This document shows positions 18,996 to 27,973 of a stretch of 64,000 bases of DNA, in pieces. Each line of letters begins with the position of its first letter. Position 1 is the first letter of the stretch. The notes beneath the pieces were generated by a model that did not search any database, had not been told where the DNA came from, and worked only from the letters and a program-made list of their open reading frames with translations. The position numbers were made by a program, and so were the translations under genes. The stretch comes from Lysinibacillus parviboronicapiens (GTDB lineage: Bacteria > Bacillota > Bacilli > Bacillales_A > Planococcaceae). Location: contig NZ_PYWI01000002.1 of NCBI RefSeq assembly GCF_003049575.1, positions 62,001 to 126,000 of the forward strand, read 5' to 3'.

Positions 18996-19031
18996 CTCAT
19001 ACAAAAATGCTTTACGCTTTAGGCGTAAAAA

Positions 19032-19253
19032 CTAAGACGTCATTTTTACTTTTTTACTCGTCGTTGTCCATTTGCCTCGACTTGGACTCATCACCAAATC
19101 GTTAAAGGCTAACACGTTCAAATCTCTTTGAACGGTGCGAGGAGTGATGCTAAACTCTTCGACTAAATCCTGTGTAGACACGGTTCCTTTGTCTAAAATA
19201 AACATGTACACGTCTTTAATACGATTAAGCATTCGATCAGTAGTTGGTTTCAT
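19032..19253 (-). CDS. Short DeoR-type HTH protein (YtzE-like)
   Basis: 73-aa protein made almost entirely of a DeoR-type winged helix-turn-helix (TVSTQDLVEEFSITPRTVQRDLNVL, residues 24-48). The C-terminal sugar-sensing domain of full-length DeoR regulators is missing. B. subtilis has a similarly short ytzE in this neighbourhood, so the size is likely natural rather than a truncation. It is divergent from pepV across about 350 bases and might regulate itself or pepV; this is untested. Confidence 0.8.
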   Translation of the reverse strand: MKPTTDRMLNRIKDVYMFILDKGTVSTQDLVEEFSITPRTVQRDLNVLAFNDLVMSPSRGKWTTTSKKVKMTS

Positions 19254-19607
19254 AAATGAACCACTCCTTCATCTTAATTCTCTTGGCAAAGACTAGCGGA
19301 CGACAATATGTGCGGAGTGCACTTAGGCTCTTAAGTTGCTGCCTTAGACATCCCCTTTTCTAATTTTTATGTTCAGAACGATTATTCTGATAACTCCATT
19401 ATATAAAAAAACTAGCTGTTTTTCTAGTGAATACGATTGAAATTTACAAATCATACACAAAGTTTATACTGTATTTTGTGGGAATTAGTGCAATAGATGC
19501 TATATGTGGTAGTGTAAGATAAATATATAAAGGATCATTAGCCAATTGATTGTAATTTTTGGTGTAAAGAGTAGAATAATCTTATTATATTGGAGGAGGT
19601 GCATGTC
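19254..19607. promoter_or_regulatory. Divergent promoter region ytzE-like / pepV
   Basis: About 350 bases between divergent genes. On the minus strand a TATATAATGG element (near 19400) is a plausible -10 for the small regulator, with an inverted repeat CAGAA/TTCTG beside it (about 19380-19392). On the plus strand the pepV promoter should lie near 19500-19580 but I cannot fix it. A strong GGAGGAGGT at 19592 is the pepV ribosome-binding site. Confidence 0.35.
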
Positions 19608-21014
19608 ATGGATTGGTTAAAGGCTGCAAAAGAAAGACAAGATGAGTTAGTACAAGAGCTACAGAAGCTTGTGCAAATTAATAGTGTACTGGATGAAACG
19701 ACAATAACGACCGAAGTACCTTTTGGTGAAGGTCCGCTAAATGCACTTGAATGGTTATTAGCAAAAGGTCAATCTGAAGGTCTAGAAACAAAAAATGTTG
19801 ATAATTATGCTGGACATATACAAATGGGTCAGGGTGAGGATTTACTCGGTATCTTATGTCATGTAGATGTTGTGCCAGTTGGCGATGAAGCGAACTGGAC
19901 ATACCCACCTTTTAGTGGAACGGTTGTGGATGGTAAGCTATTTGCTCGTGGTGCAATTGACGATAAAGGTCCAACAATCGCAGCTTGGATGGCAATGAAG
20001 CTAGTAAAAGATGCAGGCGTTCAACTAAACAAACGTATACGTATGATTATTGGGACGGATGAAGAGACAGGCTTCCGCTGTGTCGACCACTATTTTAAAC
20101 AAGAGGAAATGCCAACAATCGGTTTTGCACCGGATGCAGATTTCCCGCTCATTAATGCAGAAAAGGGCATTGCAGAGCTTGGGTTCTCTCAAAATAAAAT
20201 GGGGGATGCAACAAAAGAGCAACTACTACTATTTAATGCTGGGAAGCGCCCAAATATGGTACCAGATTATGCAGAAGCGACAATTCACTTAGTTTCTTCA
20301 CAATTGGAACAGAATTTTCAAACATTTTTAAGTAAAAATCAGCTAGAAGGCTCTTTATTAATGGATGGTTCTCGCTATATAATAACTATCAAAGGGAAAG
20401 CAGCTCATGCAATGGAACCTGAAAAAGGCGTCAATGCGGCTGTTTATCTTGCAGCATTTTTACAACAAGAGCTGACAACAGAGGTAAGTAAGCAATTTGT
20501 TGACTTTGTGACCAATGTATTTCATCATGACCATTATGGCCACGCCCTTGCCTTACAGTTTGAGGACGATATGTCCGGTAAAATGACATTAAATCCAGGT
20601 ATAGTAAGCTATGATGTGACCAAAGGTAGCAACATGGTCATCAGTATGCGCTACTCTGTAACGTATCCATTTGATGAAAAAATGACAGAAGCTCAACGCT
20701 TAGCTGCCGAACAAGGGTTTTCACTGGATATTCAGGATGACTCAAAACCTCATTTTGTGAGTGAAGATGATCCATTAATTCAAGCGTTAGCAGGTGTCTA
20801 TCGACGACATACTAATGATTATGAAACCCCACTACTATCTACTGGTGGCGGCACGTATGCGCGAGTAATGAAAAAAGGCGTGGCATTCGGTATGCTATTC
20901 CCTGGCGAGCCAGATGTAGCGCATCGTGCGGATGAATACGTTATTGTAGAAAACTTAGTGAAAGCTGCAGCTATCTATGCAGAAGCAATTGTTGAACTTG
21001 CAGGGCAAAAATAA
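19608..21014 (+). CDS. pepV: Dipeptidase PepV (M20 metallopeptidase)
   Basis: 468-aa di-zinc dipeptidase that releases amino acids from dipeptides, probably cytosolic. Metal-binding motifs are all present: HVDVVPVGD (about residue 82), RGAIDDKGPT and GTDEETGFR, with the C-terminal HRADEY. The start at 19608 has GGAGGAGGT 7 bases upstream. dat begins 26 bases after the stop, so the two are probably co-transcribed, linking peptide breakdown to D-amino acid supply. Confidence 0.92.
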   Translation: MDWLKAAKERQDELVQELQKLVQINSVLDETTITTEVPFGEGPLNALEWLLAKGQSEGLETKNVDNYAGHIQMGQGEDLLGILCHVDVVPVGDEANWTYPPFSGTVVDGKLFARGAIDDKGPTIAAWMAMKLVKDAGVQLNKRIRMIIGTDEETGFRCVDHYFKQEEMPTIGFAPDADFPLINAEKGIAELGFSQNKMGDATKEQLLLFNAGKRPNMVPDYAEATIHLVSSQLEQNFQTFLSKNQLEGSLLMDGSRYIITIKGKAAHAMEPEKGVNAAVYLAAFLQQELTTEVSKQFVDFVTNVFHHDHYGHALALQFEDDMSGKMTLNPGIVSYDVTKGSNMVISMRYSVTYPFDEKMTEAQRLAAEQGFSLDIQDDSKPHFVSEDDPLIQALAGVYRRHTNDYETPLLSTGGGTYARVMKKGVAFGMLFPGEPDVAHRADEYVIVENLVKAAAIYAEAIVELAGQK

Positions 21015-21039
21015 CTGAAAATGAAAAGGATGAATGGAC

Positions 21040-21894
21040 ATGGCATACTCATTATTGAATGATCAAATCGTTGAAGAAGGAACTATTGTAGTATCACCAG
21101 AAGACCGTGGTTACCAGTTTGGTGACGGCATTTATGAAGTAATCAAAGTATATAACGGAAATATGTTTACAGCACAAGAGCACATTGATCGTTTCTATGC
21201 CAGTGCCGAAAAAATTCGTCTTGTCATTCCTTATACTAAAGACGTTTTACACAAATTATTGCACGATTTAATTGAAAAAAATAATTTAGACACAGGTCAT
21301 GTGTACTTTCAAATTACTCGTGGTACGAATTCTCGTAACCATATCTTCCCGGATGCGAGTGTACAAGCTGTACTAACAGGTAATGTGAAAGCTGGCGAGC
21401 GTTCAATCGAAAATTTCGAAAAAGGTGTAAAAGCAACATTAGTGGAAGATATCCGTTGGTTACGTTGTGACATCAAATCATTAAATTTACTTGGCGCTGT
21501 ACTTGCGAAACAAGAAGCATCTGAAAAAGGTTGCTACGAAGCAATCTTACATCGTGGTGATACGGTAACTGAATGTTCATCTGCGAATGTTTATGGTATT
21601 AAAGATGGTAAACTTTATACGCACCCAGCAAATAACTACATCTTAAACGGTATTACACGTCAAGTTATTTTAAAATGTGCAGCAGAAATTGGTTTACCAG
21701 TGATTGAAGAGCCGATGACAAAAGGCGACTTATTAACTATGGATGAAATCATTGTATCATCTGTATCTTCAGAAGTGACTCCAGTAATTGATGTAGATGG
21801 TCATAAAATTGGTGCTGGTGTTCCTGGTGAATGGACACGCAAGCTACAAAAAGCATTTGAGGCAAAATTACCAATTTCAATCGAAGCGAAATAA
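21040..21894 (+). CDS. dat: D-amino acid aminotransferase
   Basis: 284-aa PLP enzyme (fold type IV) exchanging amino groups between D-amino acids and 2-oxo acids, mainly D-Ala + 2-oxoglutarate giving D-Glu for the cell wall. The PLP lysine is in CDIKSLNLLG (Lys146 counting Met). The sequence matches my recollection of the Lysinibacillus/Bacillus YM-1 enzyme over its whole length. Start is placed at the second ATG (21040): the AAGGA site is 9 bases away, versus 3 from ATG 21034. Together with the D-aspartate ligase-like gene at 26125 it points to D-amino acid use in peptidoglycan. Confidence 0.95.
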   Translation: MAYSLLNDQIVEEGTIVVSPEDRGYQFGDGIYEVIKVYNGNMFTAQEHIDRFYASAEKIRLVIPYTKDVLHKLLHDLIEKNNLDTGHVYFQITRGTNSRNHIFPDASVQAVLTGNVKAGERSIENFEKGVKATLVEDIRWLRCDIKSLNLLGAVLAKQEASEKGCYEAILHRGDTVTECSSANVYGIKDGKLYTHPANNYILNGITRQVILKCAAEIGLPVIEEPMTKGDLLTMDEIIVSSVSSEVTPVIDVDGHKIGAGVPGEWTRKLQKAFEAKLPISIEAK

Positions 21895-21910
21895 AAATAT
21901 GTCGTTAAAA

Positions 21911-21962
21911 AGGGCTACTCAAACCTTGATTGTCAACCAAGGTTTTAGGGTAGTTCTTTTTT
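21911..21962 (+). terminator. Terminator of pepV-dat
   Basis: Long imperfect stem (AACCTTG with CAAGGTT as the core, extended by CTAC/GTAG) followed by CTTTTTTA. Confidence 0.75.
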
Positions 21963-22056
21963 ATAGAACAAAATATGGATGTTTTCTCCTGAAACGTCAT
22001 GTAAAATAAAAAAAGATGATGATTTACATGGGCAGTAAGATTGGAGTGACCTTAAA

Positions 22057-23067
22057 ATGGCACAATTAGTAAAGATACAAGATTATGTTTCGCGTTATCA
22101 AATTGATTTAGCTAGATATCCAACACAATTTGTACGGTTAAAAAAAAACCAATGGGAACGTGTTAAACGTCAATGGGAATCGGGAGAAGAGATTAGTGAG
22201 TGGCAGCATGTCGACAATGATTCAGAAAATGAGCCATTTGAGGAAAAAGTGCGCTTTTCGTTAATTAAAAAGATTTTTGCTGGTCGTCAGAAGGAAGATA
22301 TCAAAGAAGATATTGAGCAGCTAGAGGTAACGAATGATTTTGTGAATGAAGAGGATATAATTCCAGAAGAGGAAACGACGTTAACATTTGAACCTAAGAT
22401 AGTGTATGCGCCGCAGTCTATACACGAATTGAAGCGGATGTTCATCGATCAATTTTTCCATTTCCAAATGAAGTGGGCGAGCTCAACTTTGCGAGAAAAA
22501 TCGTATGTCGATCCTCGATTTATGCGAGACTCATTATTACGCACTTTATTGCAAAATTTACCGGATAATTATTTAGTGTTCTACTATCCTATTTTACAGG
22601 TGCGCAAAGCACCAATTGAACTTGATGTTGTTTTAATGTCACCAACAGAATGTATTTGTATTACAGTGCTTGAAGCTGATAATCAAGCAGTGTATGTAGG
22701 CAGTAGCGAAAGATTTTGGGTGAAAAAGGTTGGCACAAAGGATTTTAAAATACTCAATCCTATGATCAATTTAAGCCGCATGGAATCGGTTTTAACACAG
22801 TTATTTAAGCAAGACAACATAGATATGCCTATTCGAAAAGTTGTGTTAACACGTAATGGCTATTTCGATTATCCGGGATCATCCTTTAGCATACAGTTTG
22901 TGGATCACCGCAATTATGGGGAATGGATGCAACAGTTGAAAAAGGTTTCCTCTCCTATGAAGCATATGCAAATACGCGCTGCACAAACGATTTTAAATAA
23001 TGTGCAAACGACGTCCTTTAACCGTGATATTTGGCAACAAACATCGCAGCCATCAACTGAGGATTAA
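22057..23067 (+). CDS. NERD-like nuclease-fold protein (YtlQ position)
   Basis: 336-aa soluble protein. The first 130 residues are charged and variable. The remainder resembles the NERD nuclease-like domain: a strand-turn with ELDVVLMSPTECICITV corresponds to the E-D-x-V ... ETK region of PD-(D/E)XK-type folds, but the position of the catalytic lysine reads VLEAD, so nuclease activity may be lost. It lies 3 bases before the lipid kinase gene, where B. subtilis has ytlQ. No function is known. The domain call rests on pattern only. Confidence 0.7.
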   Translation: MAQLVKIQDYVSRYQIDLARYPTQFVRLKKNQWERVKRQWESGEEISEWQHVDNDSENEPFEEKVRFSLIKKIFAGRQKEDIKEDIEQLEVTNDFVNEEDIIPEEETTLTFEPKIVYAPQSIHELKRMFIDQFFHFQMKWASSTLREKSYVDPRFMRDSLLRTLLQNLPDNYLVFYYPILQVRKAPIELDVVLMSPTECICITVLEADNQAVYVGSSERFWVKKVGTKDFKILNPMINLSRMESVLTQLFKQDNIDMPIRKVVLTRNGYFDYPGSSFSIQFVDHRNYGEWMQQLKKVSSPMKHMQIRAAQTILNNVQTTSFNRDIWQQTSQPSTED

Positions 23068-23070
23068 TAT

Positions 23071-23997
23071 ATGGTTGTATTATTTATTGTAAATGAGGCT
23101 GCTGGGAATGGGAAAGGAAAGAAAGTTTGGCGCCGTCTTCAACAGCATTTAACCATGAACTATGAAGTTGCCTTTACAAAATATGAAGGGCACGGACTTG
23201 AAATTGCAAGGCAATGGGCACATGGTACACAAACCAAAAAGCTCATTGTCATTGTAGGCGGGGATGGCACGATTCATGAAGTTGTCAGTGGTGTTGTACA
23301 TAATGACCTTATTGTCGTAGGAGTTGTACGCGCGGGCTCAGGGAATGATTTCGCACGATATTTTCCGATATTTCGAAATGCTAAACAAATTGAGAGTTAT
23401 TTACGGAATGAATTAATAGGAATTTCGATGGATGTAGGAATGATTCAGCTTGGAACAATGCAAAATAAGCTATTTGTAAATAATGCAGGTATTGGCTTCG
23501 ATGCATATGTTACGAAGCAGATTAATAAGTCACGACTTAAATATTATCTCAATAAAATTGGGCTTGGTAAACTCTCCTATGCTGTAGCTGTTGTGAGAGG
23601 GTTATTTAGTTTTGAGCGTTTTAATGTGACAGTACGAACAAACGATCAAGAGTGGTATTTCAAGGAGGCATGGTTTGTCGCCATGAGTAATCAGCCCTAT
23701 TTTGGTGGCGGCATGAAAATTTCACCTATGTCAAAACCCGATGATGGAAAAATTGAAGTGACGATTGTTTACGGTATTTCACGTTTGAAATTATTGCTTG
23801 TTTTTGCGACTGTTTTTTTCGAAAAGCATACTAGTTTTAAAGAAATTACTTTTTTGCAAAACAATCACTTTGAGATTATCGTGGACTCTGACAAGATTGA
23901 TAGTCATGCAGATGGAAACTATATTGGTGAAATTGAGCAGGGGACGATTATTCATTGTACAGTAAAACAGCATGCATGGAAGATTATGGATAAATGA
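23071..23997 (+). CDS. ytlR: Diacylglycerol/lipid kinase family protein (YtlR)
   Basis: 308-aa member of the DAGK-catalytic family, which phosphorylates diacylglycerol or related lipids at the membrane surface. The nucleotide site is IVGGDGTIHEVVSGV (about residue 65) followed by AGSGNDFAR; the C-terminal beta domain has QPYFGGGMKISP. All key motifs are intact. It follows the NERD-like gene by 3 bases, so the pair is an operon. The lipid substrate is not certain; position matches B. subtilis ytlR. Confidence 0.87.
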   Translation: MVVLFIVNEAAGNGKGKKVWRRLQQHLTMNYEVAFTKYEGHGLEIARQWAHGTQTKKLIVIVGGDGTIHEVVSGVVHNDLIVVGVVRAGSGNDFARYFPIFRNAKQIESYLRNELIGISMDVGMIQLGTMQNKLFVNNAGIGFDAYVTKQINKSRLKYYLNKIGLGKLSYAVAVVRGLFSFERFNVTVRTNDQEWYFKEAWFVAMSNQPYFGGGMKISPMSKPDDGKIEVTIVYGISRLKLLLVFATVFFEKHTSFKEITFLQNNHFEIIVDSDKIDSHADGNYIGEIEQGTIIHCTVKQHAWKIMDK

Positions 23998-24097
23998 AGA
24001 AACGTCATTTTGCAATAATTTTATGCGAAATTGATGGTTTTACGTTATACTATAAAAAATCATTAAATAATTACCTAGAAGGAAATGAGGAAGAACA

Positions 24098-24745
24098 TTG
24101 AGATTAAGAAATAAGCCTTGGGCAGAGGAAATGATTACAAGTCATCCAGAGGTGATCATTCCAAATCCTGAAGACTTTAAAGGAAATTGGCAAGCTGTTT
24201 TTGGCAATGATAATCCGCTACATATTGAGGTTGGTACAGGGAAAGGGCAATTTGTGACAGGGATGGCCTTACAAAACCCAAGTATCAATTATATTGGTAT
24301 AGAGCTTTATGATAGTGTGATAGTTTGTGCATTAGAAAATATCTTAGAGGCTAAATCTCCAGCAAATTTACGTTTATTAAAAGTAAATGGTGCGGATTTA
24401 TATAAATTTTTCGAGAAAAACGATGTAGAACGCGTGTATTTGAATTTCTCAGATCCTTGGCCAAAACTTCGCCATGCAAAGCGTCGTCTAACGCATGAGG
24501 GTTTTTTGAAATTATATGAGTCGATTTTAGTTGATAATGGGGAGGTCCATTTCAAAACGGACAACCGTGGCTTGTTTGAGTATTCGTTAATTAGTATGTC
24601 TGAATATGGCATGTTATTGAAGTATGTATCACTCGACCTACATGCGAATATGCCTGAGGATAATATTATGACAGAATATGAGCAGAAGTTTTCTGCAAAG
24701 GGGCAACCAATTTATCGTCTAGAATCACAGTTCATCACAAAATAG
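24098..24745 (+). CDS. trmB: tRNA (guanine-N7)-methyltransferase TrmB
   Basis: 215-aa SAM-dependent enzyme making m7G46 in tRNA. The SAM loop is EVGTGKGQF (about residue 47) and the family signature is [15 protein letters not shown]. The start codon is TTG, supported by AATGAGGAAG just upstream and by the conserved N-terminus MRLRNKPWA. It shares the local gene order ytlR-trmB-ytnP with B. subtilis (there named ytmQ), but the phosphotransferase gene usually between them is absent here. Confidence 0.93.
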   Translation: MRLRNKPWAEEMITSHPEVIIPNPEDFKGNWQAVFGNDNPLHIEVGTGKGQFVTGMALQNPSINYIGIELYDSVIVCALENILEAKSPANLRLLKVNGADLYKFFEKNDVERVYLNFSDPWPKLRHAKRRLTHEGFLKLYESILVDNGEVHFKTDNRGLFEYSLISMSEYGMLLKYVSLDLHANMPEDNIMTEYEQKFSAKGQPIYRLESQFITK

Positions 24746-24764
24746 TTTTCTAGGGGGAGTATGG

Positions 24765-25628
24765 ATGGATCAATTACAGTTTCACAACATGTCATTATCA
24801 TGGCTAAACGGGGGTGTCACTTGCCTTGATGGCGGTGCAATGTTTGGTGTTGTACCAAAGCCACTTTGGTCACGTAAATATCCAGTAAATGAAAAAAATC
24901 AAATCGAATTACCAACCGAGCCTATCTTAATTCAATATGAAGGTAAAAACTATATTATTGATACAGGTGTTGGCTTTAACAAGTTAAATGAAAAGCAATT
25001 ACGTAACTATGGTGTAACTGAGGAATCTACATTAGCTGATAGTTTACAGGAGCTTGGTTTAACGACTGCAGATATTGATGTTGTGTTAATGACACATTTG
25101 CATTTCGATCATGCTGGCGGTTTAACACAATGGGAAGGTAATGTTTTAGTCCCTACATTCCCAAATGCAAAAATTTACGTGACAAAGATTGAATGGGATG
25201 AAATGCGTAAGCCAAATATTCGCTCGAAAAACACGTATTGGAAAGAAAACTGGGAGCCCGTACAACATTTAGTGGAAACCTATGAGGGCAAATTACAAGT
25301 AACACCAGGCATCGAAATGATTCATACAGGTGGTCATAGCAATGGACATGCTATCATTAAATTAACACAAAATGGTGAAGTGCTATTGCATATGGCGGAT
25401 ATTATGCCAACACATGCTCACCAGAATCCGTTATGGGTATTAGCATATGACGATTATCCAATGACGAGTGTATTTGCTAAAGAAGGTATTATGAAAGAAG
25501 CATTAGAAAACGGTTATGGATTTATTTTCTATCATGATGCATATTACCGCATGATTAAATGGGATGCGACGGGCAAGGAAATTGTAGATAAGTTAGAACG
25601 TAGCAGACAAGCTGTTATTACTTTCTAA
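24765..25628 (+). CDS. ytnP: Metallo-beta-lactamase fold hydrolase YtnP (lactonase type)
   Basis: 287-aa MBL-fold hydrolase. The zinc-binding motif is [10 protein letters not shown] (about residue 110), with later ligands in HTGGHSNGH and HMADIMP. B. subtilis YtnP is reported to have N-acyl homoserine lactonase (quorum-quenching) activity, so the same is plausible. It starts 19 bases after trmB with an AGGGGGAG site, so is likely co-transcribed, and ends in a good terminator. Confidence 0.88.
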   Translation: MDQLQFHNMSLSWLNGGVTCLDGGAMFGVVPKPLWSRKYPVNEKNQIELPTEPILIQYEGKNYIIDTGVGFNKLNEKQLRNYGVTEESTLADSLQELGLTTADIDVVLMTHLHFDHAGGLTQWEGNVLVPTFPNAKIYVTKIEWDEMRKPNIRSKNTYWKENWEPVQHLVETYEGKLQVTPGIEMIHTGGHSNGHAIIKLTQNGEVLLHMADIMPTHAHQNPLWVLAYDDYPMTSVFAKEGIMKEALENGYGFIFYHDAYYRMIKWDATGKEIVDKLERSRQAVITF

Positions 25629-25637
25629 TCAGGGAGA

Positions 25638-25668
25638 ACGTGTGAACCTTTGTGTTCACGCGTTTTTT
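25638..25668 (+). terminator. Terminator after ytnP
   Basis: A 10-bp stem (25638-25647 with 25654-25663) with one G-U pair, then seven T residues. Confidence 0.85.
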
Positions 25669-26124
25669 TATGCTCAGGAAATTATAGATTTGTAGAAAAA
25701 TCATTTCGCAATGGTAAAAAGGGAAGTCATTAATTTTGTATGATTCAGCTATGTGAGAACGTCTACTTTCTGATTATTGATAACACCCATTGTCCAGTAA
25801 GAGTTCGCGAGCGACTAGCCCCCTTATAATAGCTTCGGTCAGCCGAACTATTCCACTGCCGTGGCTGAAATCTCTCATACGTGCGCATAATTTTTTCTGA
25901 TAATATAACCATCGGGAAAAATCGTTCTATTCCATTTAATCGTTATGATCAAAGAAGGCCATTTGCTGTTCAAAGACCTACAAGTTGCGTAGCGACGCAG
26001 AGATACCGCCAACAGAGGGCAAGCCTAAGTTTTCGAAAAATTGTTTTGGGTTTTTTCGTGAACATTTTGGAAAATATGATACACTAAAAGCTATACTAAA
26101 ACATAAAAGAGAGTTGAAATAACG
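25669..26124. other. Intergenic region with GC-richer, gene-remnant-like segment
   Basis: About 456 bases before the D-aspartate ligase-like gene. The segment 25774-25926 is richer in GC than its flanks and is open on the minus strand for 50 codons, with protein-like residues from an ATG at 25878 (MRDFSHGSGIVRL...). No ribosome-binding site is visible. It could be a decayed gene or dispersed element. The 3' part (25980-26070) has a small hairpin TGCGT/ACGCA. Confidence 0.35.
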
Positions 26125-27351
26125 ATGGCAATGGAGCAACCATTTTTACCAATATTATTAGGGTCAGATATGAATGCATATGGCATGGCACGTGCATTTT
26201 TCGAAGCATATGGCATTAAACCACTCGTACTAGGACGTTCACATTTAACGGCTACACAGGATAGCCATATTTTAGATTTTCAAGAAATAGATCGTCTTAA
26301 TGAACAGGACGTATTCGCTCCTGCACTCGCAGAAGTGGCAAAAAAATATGCAGATAAAAAATTACTGCTACTGGCTTGTGGTGATGATTATGCAAAACTA
26401 ATCATTAAAAACAAACTCGCATTACAGGAGCATTTTACAGTACCCTATATTGACGAATCCTTAATGGATGAAATTTTACTGAAAGAAAACTTCTATAAAA
26501 TGTGTGAGAAGTACAACTTTAAGTATCCAGGGACGACAACGGTAACGGCTGAAAATTATCATTCCTTTACACCACCGTTCGATTATCCAATTATTTTAAA
26601 GGCATCGAACTCAGTAGAATATTGGGCTTGTAAATTTCCAGGAAAGAAAAAAGTTTTCATCGCGCATGATGAAGCAGAAAAAACAGCAATTTTAAAAGCA
26701 ATCTATAGTTCGACCTACCAAGATACAATGATTATTCAAGAGTTCATCCCAGGCGATGATTCTTATATGCGTGTTTTAAATGCGTACGTAGGAAAAGACG
26801 GTAAAGTTAAGTTAATGTGTCTTGGTAACCCTATTTTGGAAGAGCATTCTCCAGAAGGTATTGGTAGTTATGCAGCAATTGTTACAACATATGATAAAGA
26901 ATTAATGGACCAAGTTCGTTTCTTCTTAGAGGATATAGGTTATACTGGTTTTGCAAATTTTGATATGAAATATGATATACGTGACAAACAGTATAAGTTG
27001 TTTGAAATTAATTTACGTAACGGCCGCTCAAGTTATTATGTTACAGCAAGTGGTCATAATTTAATGAAATACGTAGCTGATGACCATATATTAAATATTG
27101 AACAAGATGTAACCTATGTCGAGGACAAGCATTTGTGGATGATTATTCCAAAGGGTGTACTTTTTAAATATGCATCGAATGAAAAACTAAAGTTAGAAGC
27201 GCAAAAATTGATTCGTGAAGGGAAGTATACGAACTCACTTTACTTTAATGAGGATATGAATGCGAAACGTTGGGTGAAGCTAACGTTAAATAACTTAAAC
27301 TACTACAGAAAATACAAAAAGTATTTTAATAATAAAGGACTATCTGAGTAA
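26125..27351 (+). CDS. ATP-grasp D-aspartate ligase-like protein
   Basis: 408-aa ATP-grasp carboxylate-amine ligase. Its N-terminus (PILLGSDMNAYGMAR), NSVEYWACKFPGKKKVFI, IIQEFIPGDDSYMRVLNAYV and GFANFDMKYD...LFEINLRNGRSS match my recollection of the Enterococcus faecium D-aspartate ligase throughout. That enzyme adds D-Asp to the epsilon-amino group of L-Lys in peptidoglycan precursors. This organism group is known for an L-Lys-D-Asp cross-bridge, so the same role is strongly suggested. A general carboxylate-amine ligase is the fallback. The gene is monocistronic with a weak GAGAG ribosome-binding site. Confidence 0.82.
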   Translation: MAMEQPFLPILLGSDMNAYGMARAFFEAYGIKPLVLGRSHLTATQDSHILDFQEIDRLNEQDVFAPALAEVAKKYADKKLLLLACGDDYAKLIIKNKLALQEHFTVPYIDESLMDEILLKENFYKMCEKYNFKYPGTTTVTAENYHSFTPPFDYPIILKASNSVEYWACKFPGKKKVFIAHDEAEKTAILKAIYSSTYQDTMIIQEFIPGDDSYMRVLNAYVGKDGKVKLMCLGNPILEEHSPEGIGSYAAIVTTYDKELMDQVRFFLEDIGYTGFANFDMKYDIRDKQYKLFEINLRNGRSSYYVTASGHNLMKYVADDHILNIEQDVTYVEDKHLWMIIPKGVLFKYASNEKLKLEAQKLIREGKYTNSLYFNEDMNAKRWVKLTLNNLNYYRKYKKYFNNKGLSE

Positions 27352-27355
27352 AATG

Positions 27356-27395
27356 AAAAGGGGCTGTCTCATATATTTGAGGCATCCCCTTTTTT
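27356..27395 (+). terminator. Terminator of the D-aspartate ligase-like gene
   Basis: Stem AAAAGGGGCTGTCTCA paired with TGAGGCATCCCCTTTT (two mismatches), followed by T residues, just after the stop. Confidence 0.85.
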
Positions 27396-27441
27396 GTACA
27401 AATGCAGCAAAAGATTAAAAATCTAGAATTTGACTCGAGTA

Positions 27442-27496
27442 GGTTTAACTAGCAATTAGTGGGGATGAAAAAAATGCCCACTGATTGAAGTGCTTT
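27442..27496. repeat. Dispersed repeat B, copy 2 (hairpin at the ytzB 3' end)
   Basis: Aligns with 11323-11373. Its hairpin (CAATTAGTGGGGA with TGCCCACTGATTG) lies immediately downstream of ytzB on the minus strand and may act as that gene's terminator. Confidence 0.55.
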
Positions 27497-27809
27497 ACAC
27501 TTCTGTTAGGTCAACAACAACGCCAGAACGAGCATCAGCAGCAAATTCGAATGTTTGCATTTCACCCTCATGCATGCGTGAAATACCACCACGGTAAACA
27601 GGAATTGTCATGAAACCATTCGTGAAACTATCTGTCTTCATATAAATCCACGAACCGTCTATCGGTGCATCCTTTTTAAATTCTTTTTTTATGTTTTCAA
27701 GTACTTGTCCAGCAGGCACATATGGAGAAACTTTTTCACTTGCTTCTTTAATAATGACTGCGGCGGCTAGGCCTGTTGCAACACCAATTAAAAAATCGCG
27801 TAATTTCAT
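27495..27809 (-). CDS. Small PepSY-like membrane-anchored protein (YtzB-like)
   Basis: 104-aa protein with one N-terminal membrane segment ([18 protein letters not shown], residues 6-23) and a short PepSY-like domain. The C-terminal [13 protein letters not shown]-type strand pattern and [13 protein letters not shown] fit predicted peptidase-propeptide-like folds. Function unknown. It is the only minus-strand gene in this stretch and is divergent from the M42 peptidase, as ytzB is from ytoP in B. subtilis. Confidence 0.72.
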   Translation of the reverse strand: MKLRDFLIGVATGLAAAVIIKEASEKVSPYVPAGQVLENIKKEFKKDAPIDGSWIYMKTDSFTNGFMTIPVYRGGISRMHEGEMQTFEFAADARSGVVVDLTEV

Positions 27810-27973
27810 GGTTTTATCCTCCTTTTCCTATAACTTCATTTTATCATAGCTCAGAGAGTGAATGCACGTTCATAGTTGGGGACTATTATGAAATATATCA
27901 ATATTTCGACTTCGGAAATAAATATGATACAATAGCAAGGAAGAAAATTCTACTTCGTGGGGAGAGAGTCATC

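Noticed and set aside
18960-19000. Extended starts for the MFS, regulator, rpsD, PhzF, AcuA and AcuC genes
   Set aside because: Longer open frames upstream lack ribosome-binding sites; the internal Met with a good site and family-like N-terminus was used each time.
25980-26070. Possible riboswitch upstream of the D-aspartate ligase-like gene
   Set aside because: The small hairpin and GAGGGCAAGCC segment did not fit the c-di-GMP, preQ1, glycine or ydaO patterns I know.
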